From Caldicellulosiruptor danielii (GTDB lineage Bacteria; Bacillota; Thermoanaerobacteria; Caldicellulosiruptorales; Caldicellulosiruptoraceae), in NCBI RefSeq assembly GCF_034343125.1, contig NZ_CP139957.1, positions 2,226,001 to 2,290,000 on the forward strand: DNA of 64,000 nt. The letters run 5' to 3'. Made by a program: the position numbers and the translations under genes. Below the pieces are notes generated by a model, which did not search any database, had not been told where the DNA came from, and saw nothing but the letters and a program-made list of their open reading frames with translations. Within the stretch, counting starts at the first letter, position 1. Every line of letters begins with the position of its first letter. Shown here piece by piece: positions 18,043-26,984 of the stretch.

Positions 18043-19608
18043 TTAGTTGAGAATCTTATACAAGTCATCCTTATATGGAATATTCTTTTTATACTTGCGA
18101 TATAACGCATTTACTTCTTTTATGATCTGATCTCCACCCTGTTTTCTCCAGTTGTCAAGAACTTTCTTGAATCCCTGGTCGTTGAGCTGACCAGTAATAT
18201 ACTTAACTCGTGCATCCTCAATCATATTATCAAGTGTGACACCGCGTTTGATATAGGTATCTGACATACCTATCAACGCTTCTGCTGGGTTTGGAACAAG
18301 AATATTGAGTTTTTCATTCAAAGCTTGCATATCTGCTTGCAACTGTAAAAGCGGAGTCATATATCTTGGTGTTCCACCGTTTGCAGGATAAAAATGCAAA
18401 ACTTGGTTGAGTCCACTTATTTCCCTTGACAAATCTGCTGGCAAGTTTGGAATAGGATCTATTTTACCATCTACAAGCTTATAGTGTCTGTTTGGCAGTC
18501 CATAACCAAACAAGTCCTGCATTGTTCTGTCGCCAAACTTATCTAATATCGACATTACTTTCTTGAATGTATTCATGTCTTTTACACTTGTTTTTGAAAC
18601 CATCAGATACCCCGCATAACCAGAAGTCGGTAAATTTCTTAGACCATATTTACCTTTTACAGACACAACAATGTCCATTATATCTGTATCCTTTGCATCT
18701 TTTGGGATGATACCATTGTTCTTGAGGCCATTGTAAATTCTGTTTGCAGAGTCTATAACGTCAATCTTTACTCCGCCTTTACCCTGTGAGTAATAATCTT
18801 CCCATCTTGCACCTGGAACACTTGGGAAGTCATGGTTAAACAGCTTTTCTTGATACATCTTTCTCCAGAATTTCAAATTTTCAAGATATGCATTTGTTAA
18901 GAAAGATGGCACTAACTGTCCGTTTTTGTTCAAACCCCATCCATTAGGTCCACCAAACCATGTGAGAGTTATATAGAATGGTCCATTGTAGTTGCAAACA
19001 ATCATTCCATATGTGTCATTCTTTCCATCTTTATCTGGATCATTGTAGGTAAACTTCTTTAACATGTTGTACAAATCATCAATTGTTTCAAGTTTAGTGA
19101 TGCCAACATTTTTAGCCCAGTCTTTTCTGTATACAATTCCATTTCTTCCTAAGGTTCTTGAACGTGGAATACCATAAATTTTACCCTCAATAGAAGAGTT
19201 CCAAAGAACTATATCCGGAATTGCTTTCAAATTCTTATATTGCTTTATATACGGTCCAAGTTCCCAGAACGCTCCTGCCTTGCAAGCACCAATTATAGAT
19301 GCAGTTTTCCCTGGTACATAAACCACCATTGGAAGATTTCCGCTTGCTAACATAATGTTTAATTTGTCATTGTAACCATCTGCAGGTACCCATGTAAATT
19401 CAAGGTCGGTTTTTAAGTACTGTTCAGCTTTTAAGATAACAGGACTATTTGAGGGTGCTGGCTCTGTACCAAAATACTGAGCCATGATTGTAAGTTTAAA
19501 TGAATATTTTGATTTTGAAGCGCCCAAAACCCCTATTGATGTTAACAACAAACCTACTATACAAATGCTAACTACAAATAACCTCAAAACCTTCTTTGTT
19601 TTACTCAT
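18043..19608 (-). CDS. LplA-like extracellular solute-binding protein
   Basis: A 521-residue binding protein with a signal peptide (KVLRLFVVSICIVGLLLTSIG, cleavage probably near residue 30; no cysteine, so not an obvious lipoprotein). The family-type segment FTWVPADGYNDKLNIMLASG follows at about residue 75 and YYSQGKGGVKIDVID lies in the middle. LplA-type proteins are longer than classic sugar-binding proteins, as here. Together with the LplB- and LplC-like permeases upstream it forms a CUT1 importer. Known Lpl systems relate to pectin/rhamnogalacturonan oligosaccharides. The start at 19608 follows GGGAGGG. Confidence 0.82.
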   Translation of the reverse strand: MSKTKKVLRLFVVSICIVGLLLTSIGVLGASKSKYSFKLTIMAQYFGTEPAPSNSPVILKAEQYLKTDLEFTWVPADGYNDKLNIMLASGNLPMVVYVPGKTASIIGACKAGAFWELGPYIKQYKNLKAIPDIVLWNSSIEGKIYGIPRSRTLGRNGIVYRKDWAKNVGITKLETIDDLYNMLKKFTYNDPDKDGKNDTYGMIVCNYNGPFYITLTWFGGPNGWGLNKNGQLVPSFLTNAYLENLKFWRKMYQEKLFNHDFPSVPGARWEDYYSQGKGGVKIDVIDSANRIYNGLKNNGIIPKDAKDTDIMDIVVSVKGKYGLRNLPTSGYAGYLMVSKTSVKDMNTFKKVMSILDKFGDRTMQDLFGYGLPNRHYKLVDGKIDPIPNLPADLSREISGLNQVLHFYPANGGTPRYMTPLLQLQADMQALNEKLNILVPNPAEALIGMSDTYIKRGVTLDNMIEDARVKYITGQLNDQGFKKVLDNWRKQGGDQIIKEVNALYRKYKKNIPYKDDLYKILN

Positions 19609-19696
19609 AAAAGTATTCCCTCCCGCTTTTCGTTTTTGAAAAATAAATTTTTTAATTATTTACCCGTTAAATAGTATCTCATTTTACATCTTCACA

Positions 19697-20584
19697 TCAC
19701 TCCTTCAACGAACCGATGAACATTCCCTTTATGAAGTACTTTTGAAGCCATGGATACAAAAGCATTATCGGCAAAGTAGCCACAACTATTATCGCCATTT
19801 TTAGCGACTCCTGTGGGGGTTGGAAATTAGGATCAAATTGTGTTAAGTCTGAAGCAAGTGTGGTTGACAGCATTACTATTTGCCTCAAAATTAGCTGCAC
19901 AGGCCATTTCTCAGCATCGTTTATATACAAAAGCGCTCCAAACCATGAATTCCAATGCCCTACTCCATAGAAAAGTGCAAACGTAGCGATTATTGGTTTT
20001 GAAAGAGGAAGTATTATTTTCCACAATACCTGAGCTTCTGTACAACCGTCAATTCTCGCAGCATCTTCTAAATCTTGAGGCATTTCCTGGAAAAAGTTTT
20101 TGACAACAAAGAAGTTAAAGGGGCTAATTGCACCTGGCAGCCATAGTGCCCAATAAGAATTTAATAGACCCAAGCTTTTTACCAGCAAATATGTAGGAAT
20201 CATTCCTCCACCAAAAAGCATTGTAAATATTACACCATTTAAGACAATGCTTCTGCCTATAAAGTGCTTCTTTGAGAGAGCATATGCCATTGTAAATGTG
20301 AAAAACAGATTTACCAATGTACCTCCTACCGTGATAATCACACTGTTGAGCATACTGCGAAGAAAATAGTTTGAAGCAAAAATAAATTTATAAGTAAGAA
20401 GAGTAGGATTATGAGGAATTATAAAGAATGTTCTGGTTTTTATTTCCGAATCTGGCGCAAACGATGCAGCCAAAACGTATAGGAAAGGTAAAACGGTTAT
20501 TATTGCCCATATTCCAAGGAATACATGATTAAAAACGTCAAAAATTGTACTTGCTACTGTCTTATTTTGTTTCATTTTTGCCAC
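19697..20584 (-). CDS. LplC-like ABC transporter permease
   Basis: A 295-residue permease with six predicted membrane segments and the EAA loop LEDAARIDGCTEAQVLW followed by IILPLSKP near residues 185-205. The ending MFIGSLKE is typical of LplC/YtcP-type permeases. It is located 23 bases after the LplB-like partner. The pair imports oligosaccharides delivered by the binding protein downstream; no ATPase gene is present in the window. Confidence 0.88.
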   Translation of the reverse strand: MAKMKQNKTVASTIFDVFNHVFLGIWAIITVLPFLYVLAASFAPDSEIKTRTFFIIPHNPTLLTYKFIFASNYFLRSMLNSVIITVGGTLVNLFFTFTMAYALSKKHFIGRSIVLNGVIFTMLFGGGMIPTYLLVKSLGLLNSYWALWLPGAISPFNFFVVKNFFQEMPQDLEDAARIDGCTEAQVLWKIILPLSKPIIATFALFYGVGHWNSWFGALLYINDAEKWPVQLILRQIVMLSTTLASDLTQFDPNFQPPQESLKMAIIVVATLPIMLLYPWLQKYFIKGMFIGSLKE

Positions 20585-20607
20585 CCCACAAATTCTCGAA
20601 ATAAAGA

Positions 20608-21522
20608 TTAGAACAGTGAAGTTTCAGTAAATTTCTTAGACAGATAGTTCGAAACCTGAATTAAAATCAATCCAACAACAGATTTAAAAAGACCAACTGC
20701 TGTACTGTAACTGTACGCTCCTTGGGTTACACCCACCTGATAAACATACGTGTCAAATACTTCTGCCACCGACCTGTTAATAGGATTTTTCATTAAAAAT
20801 ATCTGCTCAAAACCTGTATCAAGAAGATGCCCCAATCTCAAAATGAAAAGTATGATTACCGTACTCATAATTGAAGGAATAGTGATGTGCCACGTCTGCT
20901 GCCACCTTGTTGCCCCATCCACAATAGCAGCCTCGTATAAAGTTGGGTCAACATTTGATAGTGCTGCCAAGAAAATTATTGTTCCCCATCCTGCTTCTTT
21001 CCATATACTCTGAATTATTATAAGTGGTCTGAACCATCTTGGATCTGTCAAAAATTCAATCTTTTTACCTGTTAGGCTATACAGAATATTGTTTATAACC
21101 CCAGTCTCACTTGAGAGGAGGACGTATGTAATACTTGCTATTACCACCATTGAAACAAAGTGAGGAACATAAACACATGTCTGAACAATTCTCTTATAAA
21201 CCTGATTTCTCACTTCGTTGATTAGAAGTGCCAAAATAATTGGCACAGGGAAATAGAAAAGTAAATTGTAAAACGAAATTAACAGTGTATTTCTAAACAG
21301 CATCGGAAAATCAGGGTCGGTGAAAAGTGTTTTAAAATGCTCAAAACCTACCCACGGACTTTTCCAGAACCCCAAAAACGGATTAAAGTCTTGAAAGGCA
21401 ACTACTATACCAAACATTGGAATGTACCTAAAAATGATGAAGTACAAAATACCCGGTAAAGCCAAGATATACAACCATTTGTCTTTTTTCAGTCTTTTCC
21501 ATATTGAAGTGGTAGCAGTCAT
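20608..21522 (-). CDS. LplB-like ABC transporter permease
   Basis: A 304-residue permease with LplB-type text, YILALPGILYFIIFRYIPMF and GIVVAFQDFNPFLG, and the EAA loop YEAAIVDGATRWQQTW. I chose ATG 21522 (MTATTSIWK) because GGGAGA precedes it, whereas the longer frame to 21576 would need a TTG start. It is the first gene after the shared-type promoter at 21638-21666, giving a leader of about 110 bases. Confidence 0.88.
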   Translation of the reverse strand: MTATTSIWKRLKKDKWLYILALPGILYFIIFRYIPMFGIVVAFQDFNPFLGFWKSPWVGFEHFKTLFTDPDFPMLFRNTLLISFYNLLFYFPVPIILALLINEVRNQVYKRIVQTCVYVPHFVSMVVIASITYVLLSSETGVINNILYSLTGKKIEFLTDPRWFRPLIIIQSIWKEAGWGTIIFLAALSNVDPTLYEAAIVDGATRWQQTWHITIPSIMSTVIILFILRLGHLLDTGFEQIFLMKNPINRSVAEVFDTYVYQVGVTQGAYSYSTAVGLFKSVVGLILIQVSNYLSKKFTETSLF

Positions 21523-21637
21523 TAAAGTGTTCTCTCCCTTCTTTTTTGATCCCTTGAGAATATTGTTTTTCGTCAAATTTTAATTATTTTTGTCGGTATT
21601 ATTATTGAGATTTGAGTCTTGTTTTTGGTTTGATTTT

Positions 21638-21666
21638 ATTTTAACACTTTGTTTTTGTTGTGTCAA
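21638..21666 (-). promoter_or_regulatory. Promoter of the Lpl-type transporter operon (shared-motif promoter 2)
   Basis: TTGACA at 21666-21661 and TAAAAT at 21643-21638, with the 17-base spacer CAACAAAAACAAAGTGT. It differs from the promoter at 13255-13283 at only two positions over 34 bases from the -35 box onward. An insertion sequence begins about 28 bases upstream of the -35 box. Confidence 0.82.
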
Positions 21667-21693
21667 TACCTATTTTTTATTTTATCTCGAATA

Positions 21694-22943
21694 GGTGTGA
21701 AGATATTTACCACAGCGAAAGAATGTGCGAAAATAGTGAGGAGAAGGTCATAAAAAGAATAGAGGCTGCCTCCATCCTGTTTGATATAATTAAAAAGTGT
21801 AATCTCCCATTCAAAAGAAACATCAAAAAACTACCAGGATGGGAGGGCAGCCTACTATGAATATTATATCATACCATGAGCTAAGAAAAATATCTCCTGA
21901 AAAAGCAAGAGAATTAATCCGAAAAGTGTTTGAAGTAAATAACAAAAACGTATCAAAAACTGCTAAAATATTAGGTGTATCAAGACACACTGTAAGAAGA
22001 GCAATTTACGGTCCACTTGAGGATAAGTCCAGAAGGCCTAAAACTTGTCCCAAAAAACTTTCTTCTGAACTTGAAAATCTCATCATCCAAGAGGCTAAAA
22101 GAACAGGCTTCAGATACAGACGTCTTTCACTTTACTTGTTCAGAAAATACGGGGTCAAAATAAGCGAAAACACTATAAAATCAATTCTCAGAAGAAATGC
22201 TGTACCGAGAAAAACAAGGAAGACAAAAAAGGGAGAGAGAAGCTTGTATGATTATGAAACTCTCATTCCTTTTTCTGAATTTCAACTTGATACAAAGTAT
22301 CTTTTAGATAAAGATAGTCTCCCAAAAGAAGTATATGAACACATTAAAAAATACAACCTACCATGTTATGAGTGGAACATGATAGATGTTGCAACAAGAA
22401 CAAGATTTACAGCTTACTCCTATGAACTTTCATCTGCTTTTGGCTTTATGTTCATATCTTTAGTTGCATTATGGTTAAGAACTCATAATGTCAGAAACCA
22501 AATAAGAATAAGATTAGACAATGGAACAGAATTTTGTGGAGGAAGCGAAAGAAAACTAAGGGAGTGGAATGAGATGCTGTCATTTCTGGGAGTAGAGCTA
22601 AATCCTATTCCACCAAAAGCTAAACACTTGATGGGTATAATTGAAAATTCACACAGAGCAGATGATGAGTATTTCGCAATAGATTCATGCGGAAAGATGC
22701 AAAACAAAAGATGAATTTATTCAAAGAGCCCAAAGATGGCAGGATACATGGAATTTCTTCAGACCTCATAATGGTAAAGGAATGAATGGGAGGACACCAT
22801 TTGAAAAATTTAAAGACTCTAAAACTTTGGTCTCCTCCCATGTATTTCAGTTTCCTACTTTACTTCTTGATGATATTATGAAAAAGGTAGGTACTTTCTA
22901 TTCTCTGTTCTGTAATAAATTAGGTGGTAAATATGTCTTCACC
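21694..22943 (+). mobile_element. Insertion sequence with rve-type (IS481/IS3-like) transposase
   Basis: Imperfect inverted ends: left GGTGTGAAGATATTTACCAC (21694-21713); right, read inverted from 22943, GGTGAAGACATATTTACCAC. It carries one transposase gene, broken by a frameshift. The flanks carry a direct repeat of about 26 bases, CCTATTTTTTATTTTAT plus GAATAG (21669-21694 and 22949-22975), which may be an unusually long target duplication. Confidence 0.7.
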
Positions 22944-23003
22944 ACGTGCCTATTTTTTATTTTATTTTTGAATAGCTGCAAAGAGTTTTTATTCTTAAAA
23001 TGA
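21857..23003 (+). pseudogene. rve-type transposase, one frameshift near the 3' end
   Basis: An N-terminal helix-turn-helix (KTAKILGVSRHTVRRAIYG, near residue 40), a second winged region, then an integrase core with the DDE triad: Asp in FQLDTKYL, Asp in IRLDNGTEF and Glu in MGIIENSHR. The frame is open from 21857 (ATG after GGGAGGG) to about 22680, where it shifts; the remainder (KDEFIQRAQRWQDTWNFFRP, NGRTPFEKF) continues in another frame. The open frame then runs through the right inverted end to 23003. Unlike the A-run breaks elsewhere, this break is not in a homopolymer. Confidence 0.8.
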
Positions 23004-23006
23004 ATT

Positions 23007-23036
23007 AAAAAAGTGATTTAGCCAAAATGCTAAATT
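23007..23036 (-). terminator. Terminator of the GH106-like gene
   Basis: The stem of GATTTAGC and GCTAAATTC, with a 6-base loop, overlaps the stop codon and is followed on the minus strand by T6. Confidence 0.75.
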
Positions 23037-25570
23037 CATTCGAAAGAAACAATAGCAACTGGAGGTAAAAGTCCAGATTGGACCATTTCAAGGTCAAATT
23101 TTAGAGAAATAGAAAGATAGAAGTTCTTCTCAGCCTCTTTTCTCAATTTTTCCAATTTTTCTTGTGTTCCGAGTAGACCTGCTGCAAGAGTATTTTGAAC
23201 TTCTATCACAAGTTCATTCCTTCCAGTTTTTATTGCTTCTGTTATATCCCACATAAAAGGTGAAAAAGCTCTTGCACCAAGATATTTTTGATTCAACCAG
23301 ACCTTTGCAGAGTACTTTACATTGGGACAGTAAAGGAAAAGACGTTTATTTTTAAAAGAGCTATCATGAGAAAATACAAATGTTTTTCTATAAACCACAT
23401 TGCCAGAATAGTCACCAAAGCCTAAGCTTTGCCAATCTTTTAAATCAGAGTGTAAAACAAAATCTTTACCAAAATGAATTTCCCAGTCATGGTTTAATTC
23501 CAAGATTGCTCTTGGCAAGCTTTTAAGCAGATCTGTTTTTTGAACACTATCTACATACTCATCACTTGCTATTAAGACTAAAGTCTGATATGGATGCATG
23601 TAGAGTTCTAATTGTATGTTTTTCCCATTATTCTTGACATTTGAGACTATTAAAAATTTATTATGCGTTTGATCCCATATGTATACATTTTTTTTGGAAA
23701 AATTCAATATTATCTTACCCAAAAATGGATTTGATGAATCATTGAAAAGAAAAATCAGATGATTGTCCTCTATTCTTTTATGAAGAATTTTGATATCATT
23801 ACTGTCTACAACGATAATATCTTTTTCAACCATCTTTGATAGCTGCTCGATATTGTTAACCACCACACCTAATTCTTTTTCTGTAAAATAGAAAAGCGAT
23901 GTAAAGGTTTTATTATAAACAAACAAAGGAAAATCTTCGAAGAAAAAAATCTTTCCTCCATTACGCGAAAAAAGCTTTAAAAATCTGAACATCTCTTGTG
24001 GCAAATATTTTATAGGCGGAAGAACAACAATGTTATATTCCTTCTTGCTGTTGACATATATTCTATGGTTTTTAATTTCAAGATATTCTAAAAGAGAATG
24101 ATCAAAAAAATCAAAATCAATCTGGCTTCCTAAAAGTGCATTGCCAATTTCTATCGCCTTTAATGCAGATACACTCTCACTTGCCCACAGATCTGGTGTA
24201 GGAAAGTAAACCAAAACCTTTGTACAAGGGGTGCTTACATAAAGAAGGTATGAAACGGTGTTAATATATTTTATTACCTCTGGAAAGAAATAACTTTGCG
24301 GATGGTTATGAAGATACCTGAAGATTGAGGTTAAAAATAGATTTATGTCCATTGCAAACTGGTAATCAACTACCCATTTGATTTGCTCAACTGATATACC
24401 TTGTCCATATACTGCAAAACTCTCTGAGAAAGTTTGAGGAATGTTTTTAATATGAGAAACTGAAGAAGCGTATTTAGGGAATACTGCCTTTTTGTCATAC
24501 CAGATTTGTCTCCAAATTACATCAATTGCTGGAATATGGACATATTTCATATGAGAAAAGAACTGTCCTTCAGATTTGATTAGCTGATCCATCATATCTT
24601 CATGATTTAGATGCACTACAAATTTGAGGCCATTTGTTTCGCACCAGTTATAGATTTGCTTAAAGAAAGTGTTTGTAAAAATATTGCTCCATACATCCCA
24701 ATAATCTGCTTTTACTCTTTTTATCTCTTCATCTAATTGTTCTTTAAAGAAATCCGGTATGTACTTTTTAACATCGTATCCTTTTTCATTGTAAAATATA
24801 TCAAATATATTGTCAGTATATGGTAGTCCAGAAATTGAATAATCAGGCTCATCAGCAAAAAATCCAATTATTGTCTTTCCAAATTCTTCTCCTATATAAG
24901 CTTTGTATTTTTCATACACCTCATTTATGAATAGGTTGACAGCCTCATAATCAAGATAATCACAAAGTGAATATGTAGTATCTTTAGCACCTGTTGGATG
25001 ATGAACGTATCTTGTTGGAGATGTTCTGTATGCAGAAGATATTACTTTTATTTGCCAAGTCGAATGATAGGGCAAGTACAAAAATCCAGTACTAAATTCA
25101 AGTTTTTCAAAAGTGAAGTATTTATTTTGGTTAATGTCTTTGGCCAAAATCCCAATTGTACCAGAGTGAGGTTCAACTTTGCATAAATTACCTTCAATAA
25201 AAAACTCCTTCTCAACAACAATAGCTTTCATCCTTTTGTGAGGATACTTATTATTAAAAGTCTCACCAGCAAAGCCACTTGGATATGATCCCTCATCGGC
25301 AATCCATACTTTAATACCTCTTTTTTTAGCTTGGAAAACTGCAAACTTTACCATCTCAAACCAGCCATTTGTTAAATATTTGGGCGAAACATTATGACCT
25401 GCTGCAATTAATACTTGCTTTAAGCCAAGACTTGAAATATAATCAAGCTCAGCATTTATTCTGTTTTCGGTCATCTCATCAGAAAAAATCCACCAATGAA
25501 TAATACTGGCATCAGTTGGAGTGTTGTTAATTTTTTCAAAAAGAGAACTTAATTTGATACTTTTATTCAT
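23036..25570 (-). CDS. GH106-like glycoside hydrolase (candidate alpha-L-rhamnosidase)
   Basis: An 844-residue protein without a signal peptide, so cytoplasmic. The N-terminal TIM-barrel region has WWIFSDEMTENRINAELDYI near residue 26 and KVWIADEGSYPSGFAGE near 92, which resemble the GH106 rhamnosidase group. A C-terminal beta-jelly-roll (VVYRKTFVF, VWLNQKYLGARAFSPFMWDI, about residues 720-820) is of the sugar-binding type seen in GH2 and GH106 enzymes. It would remove rhamnose from imported rhamnogalacturonan oligosaccharides. It has its own promoter and terminator. The exact family is uncertain; it may belong to an unclassified relative of GH106. Confidence 0.6.
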   Translation of the reverse strand: MNKSIKLSSLFEKINNTPTDASIIHWWIFSDEMTENRINAELDYISSLGLKQVLIAAGHNVSPKYLTNGWFEMVKFAVFQAKKRGIKVWIADEGSYPSGFAGETFNNKYPHKRMKAIVVEKEFFIEGNLCKVEPHSGTIGILAKDINQNKYFTFEKLEFSTGFLYLPYHSTWQIKVISSAYRTSPTRYVHHPTGAKDTTYSLCDYLDYEAVNLFINEVYEKYKAYIGEEFGKTIIGFFADEPDYSISGLPYTDNIFDIFYNEKGYDVKKYIPDFFKEQLDEEIKRVKADYWDVWSNIFTNTFFKQIYNWCETNGLKFVVHLNHEDMMDQLIKSEGQFFSHMKYVHIPAIDVIWRQIWYDKKAVFPKYASSVSHIKNIPQTFSESFAVYGQGISVEQIKWVVDYQFAMDINLFLTSIFRYLHNHPQSYFFPEVIKYINTVSYLLYVSTPCTKVLVYFPTPDLWASESVSALKAIEIGNALLGSQIDFDFFDHSLLEYLEIKNHRIYVNSKKEYNIVVLPPIKYLPQEMFRFLKLFSRNGGKIFFFEDFPLFVYNKTFTSLFYFTEKELGVVVNNIEQLSKMVEKDIIVVDSNDIKILHKRIEDNHLIFLFNDSSNPFLGKIILNFSKKNVYIWDQTHNKFLIVSNVKNNGKNIQLELYMHPYQTLVLIASDEYVDSVQKTDLLKSLPRAILELNHDWEIHFGKDFVLHSDLKDWQSLGFGDYSGNVVYRKTFVFSHDSSFKNKRLFLYCPNVKYSAKVWLNQKYLGARAFSPFMWDITEAIKTGRNELVIEVQNTLAAGLLGTQEKLEKLRKEAEKNFYLSISLKFDLEMVQSGLLPPVAIVSFE

Positions 25571-25624
25571 TGTATGTTTCTCCTTTCACATTTATTAGAT
25601 TGATTTTTGCTTTGTTTAATAAAA

Positions 25625-25653
25625 ATTTTACACAAAAAAATTTCAAATATCAA
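25625..25653 (-). promoter_or_regulatory. Promoter of the GH106-like gene
   Basis: TTGATA (25653-25648) and TAAAAT (25630-25625) with a 17-base spacer; the leader is about 50 bases. The spacer does not contain the CAACAAAAACAAA core of the transporter promoters, although ACAAAGCAAAAA occurs in the leader. Confidence 0.65.
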
Positions 25654-25672
25654 TAAATATTAAATAAAACCA

Positions 25673-25720
25673 CAAAAAAATAAAACCTCCTTCTACTTTG
25701 CCTCTATAGAAGGAGGTTTT
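25673..25720 (-). terminator. Terminator of the rpsF-ssb-rpsR operon
   Basis: A 14-base stem (AAAACCTCCTTCTA with TAGAAGGAGGTTTT), then a T7 run on the minus strand just after rpsR. Confidence 0.9.
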
Positions 25721-25746
25721 ATCTGTATTCTTTTTATAAAAAGCCC

Positions 25747-26025
25747 TTATTCAACTATAAACGGCAAAAGTGCCAATATCCTTGCTCTTTTGATTGCCCT
25801 TGTGAGCTGTCTTTGATGTCTTGCACAGTTGCCAGTTGTTCTTCTTGGCATTATTTTGCCTCTTTCTGTGAGAAATTTCTTTAGTCTATTCACATCTTTG
25901 TAATCTATCTCATATATTCTCTCAACACAGAATGAACAAACTCTCTTTTTCTTTTTCTGCCTTGAGCTAACTCTTTCCACTGTTTGAGTAGCTTGAGCTT
26001 GCTGCTGATTTTGATTGTTGCTCAA
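25747..26025 (-). CDS. rpsR: Ribosomal protein bS18
   Basis: A 92-residue 30S subunit protein that binds next to bS6 on the platform. The core is plain: [20 protein letters not shown] and the family signature [20 protein letters not shown]. It carries a glutamine/alanine-rich N-terminal extension of about 20 residues before the basic run RQKKKKR. It is the last gene of rpsF-ssb-rpsR, the standard bacterial order, and is followed by a strong terminator. Confidence 0.97.
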   Translation of the reverse strand: MSNNQNQQQAQATQTVERVSSRQKKKKRVCSFCVERIYEIDYKDVNRLKKFLTERGKIMPRRTTGNCARHQRQLTRAIKRARILALLPFIVE

Positions 26026-26061
26026 ACCTTTTCCCTCCTTTCTCTTAAATTTCCACTTTAT

Positions 26062-26547
26062 CTAAAATGGCAGGTCGTCTTCTATACCCTCATCAACATC
26101 ATTATTTCTTGATGGAATTTTTACATCTTCTTCAAAAAAGTTCTCAAGTTCACTTTCAATTGTTTCATCATTTAAGTCAGGCAAAATAATATCTTCTTTT
26201 ACCTCTGCTTCGCTGTCAACCGGCACATCCTTAGGTTTTGGTTCTGCAAAGTAAATCTCTTCGGCCACAACCTCGGTGATGTAGTGACGCCTATTTGCCT
26301 CATCATCCCACGTGCGAAGCTGAAGCCTTCCTATTACCACAACTTGTCTTCCTTTTTTGAGATAGTTTTTTGAAAACTCGGCAAGCCTGCTCCATGCAAC
26401 AATAGGTATAAAATCGGCATCCTGGTCATTTTCGCGTTTAAAACGTCTGTTGACAGCAAGCGTGAAGTTTGCAACGGGGGTATTGTTAGCGGTTAATCTA
26501 AACTCAGGGTCGCGTGTCAAGCGCCCCATCAAAATAACTTTATTCAA
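26062..26547 (-). CDS. ssb: Single-stranded DNA-binding protein
   Basis: A 161-residue SSB. The OB fold occupies residues 1-105, starting MNKVILMGRLTRDPEFRLT. An acidic linker follows, and the tail ends in the partner-recruiting tip DDLPF. It protects single-stranded DNA in replication and repair. It sits between rpsF and rpsR, 17 bases after rpsF, as in most Firmicutes. Confidence 0.97.
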   Translation of the reverse strand: MNKVILMGRLTRDPEFRLTANNTPVANFTLAVNRRFKRENDQDADFIPIVAWSRLAEFSKNYLKKGRQVVVIGRLQLRTWDDEANRRHYITEVVAEEIYFAEPKPKDVPVDSEAEVKEDIILPDLNDETIESELENFFEEDVKIPSRNNDVDEGIEDDLPF

Positions 26548-26564
26548 AAAAGCCGCCCCCCTCT

Positions 26565-26855
26565 TTACTTCTCAAGCTTAACAATCAAAAACCTGATAAC
26601 CCCATCTGTGATTCTGTAAACCCTCTCAAGCTCGCGAGGGAACTCAGGCTTGCTTATAAATTGCATCAGCACATAATACCCTTCTGCGTGCTTGTCAATC
26701 TTGTACGCAAGCCTTCTTTTTCCCCACTCTTCAACATTTAAAAGCTGTCCATTGCTTGAGATTAGGTTTTTGAACTTTTCGACAAGAGCTGCTCTTGCCT
26801 CATCGTCAAGTGTGGGGCTTATAATAAATACTGTTTCATACTTTCTCTCAACCAC
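26565..26855 (-). CDS. rpsF: Ribosomal protein bS6
   Basis: A 96-residue bS6, starting VVERKYETVFIISPTLDDE. I chose GTG 26855, which lies 8 bases after AGGGAGG; the frame is open upstream to 26963, but that part (MYFVIKYCVLWEEK) does not match the family. bS6 pairs with bS18 in the 30S platform. The region above the start is structured and may be an autoregulatory leader. Confidence 0.96.
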   Translation of the reverse strand: MVERKYETVFIISPTLDDEARAALVEKFKNLISSNGQLLNVEEWGKRRLAYKIDKHAEGYYVLMQFISKPEFPRELERVYRITDGVIRFLIVKLEK

Positions 26856-26940
26856 GGCTTTCACCTCCCTTTTAGACTTAAAGGCCCCCAAAGCTCTTTT
26901 TGGGAGCAAGGGAAGAGTAATTTTTTCTTCCCACAACACG
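26856..26940 (-). promoter_or_regulatory. Structured leader of rpsF (possible S6:S18 control element)
   Basis: On the minus strand there are two stem-loops: GGGAAGA/TCTTCCC, then GCTCCC/GGGGGC. Autogenous leaders that bind S6:S18 are known upstream of rpsF in many bacteria. I cannot confirm the conserved bulged motif here. Confidence 0.35.
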
Positions 26941-26944
26941 CAGT

Positions 26945-26974
26945 ATTTTATCACAAAATACATCTCAAAGTAAA
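26945..26974 (-). promoter_or_regulatory. Candidate promoter of the rpsF operon
   Basis: TTTACT (26974-26969), an 18-base spacer and TAAAAT (26950-26945) preceded by TGA (extended -10 form). It lies in the short gap after the aldo/keto reductase gene. Confidence 0.55.
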
Positions 26975-26984
26975 TAATTTATTT

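Noticed and set aside
26856-26963. Longer bS6 start at 26963
   Set aside because: The extra 36 residues do not match the family, and the GTG at 26855 has an ideal ribosome site.
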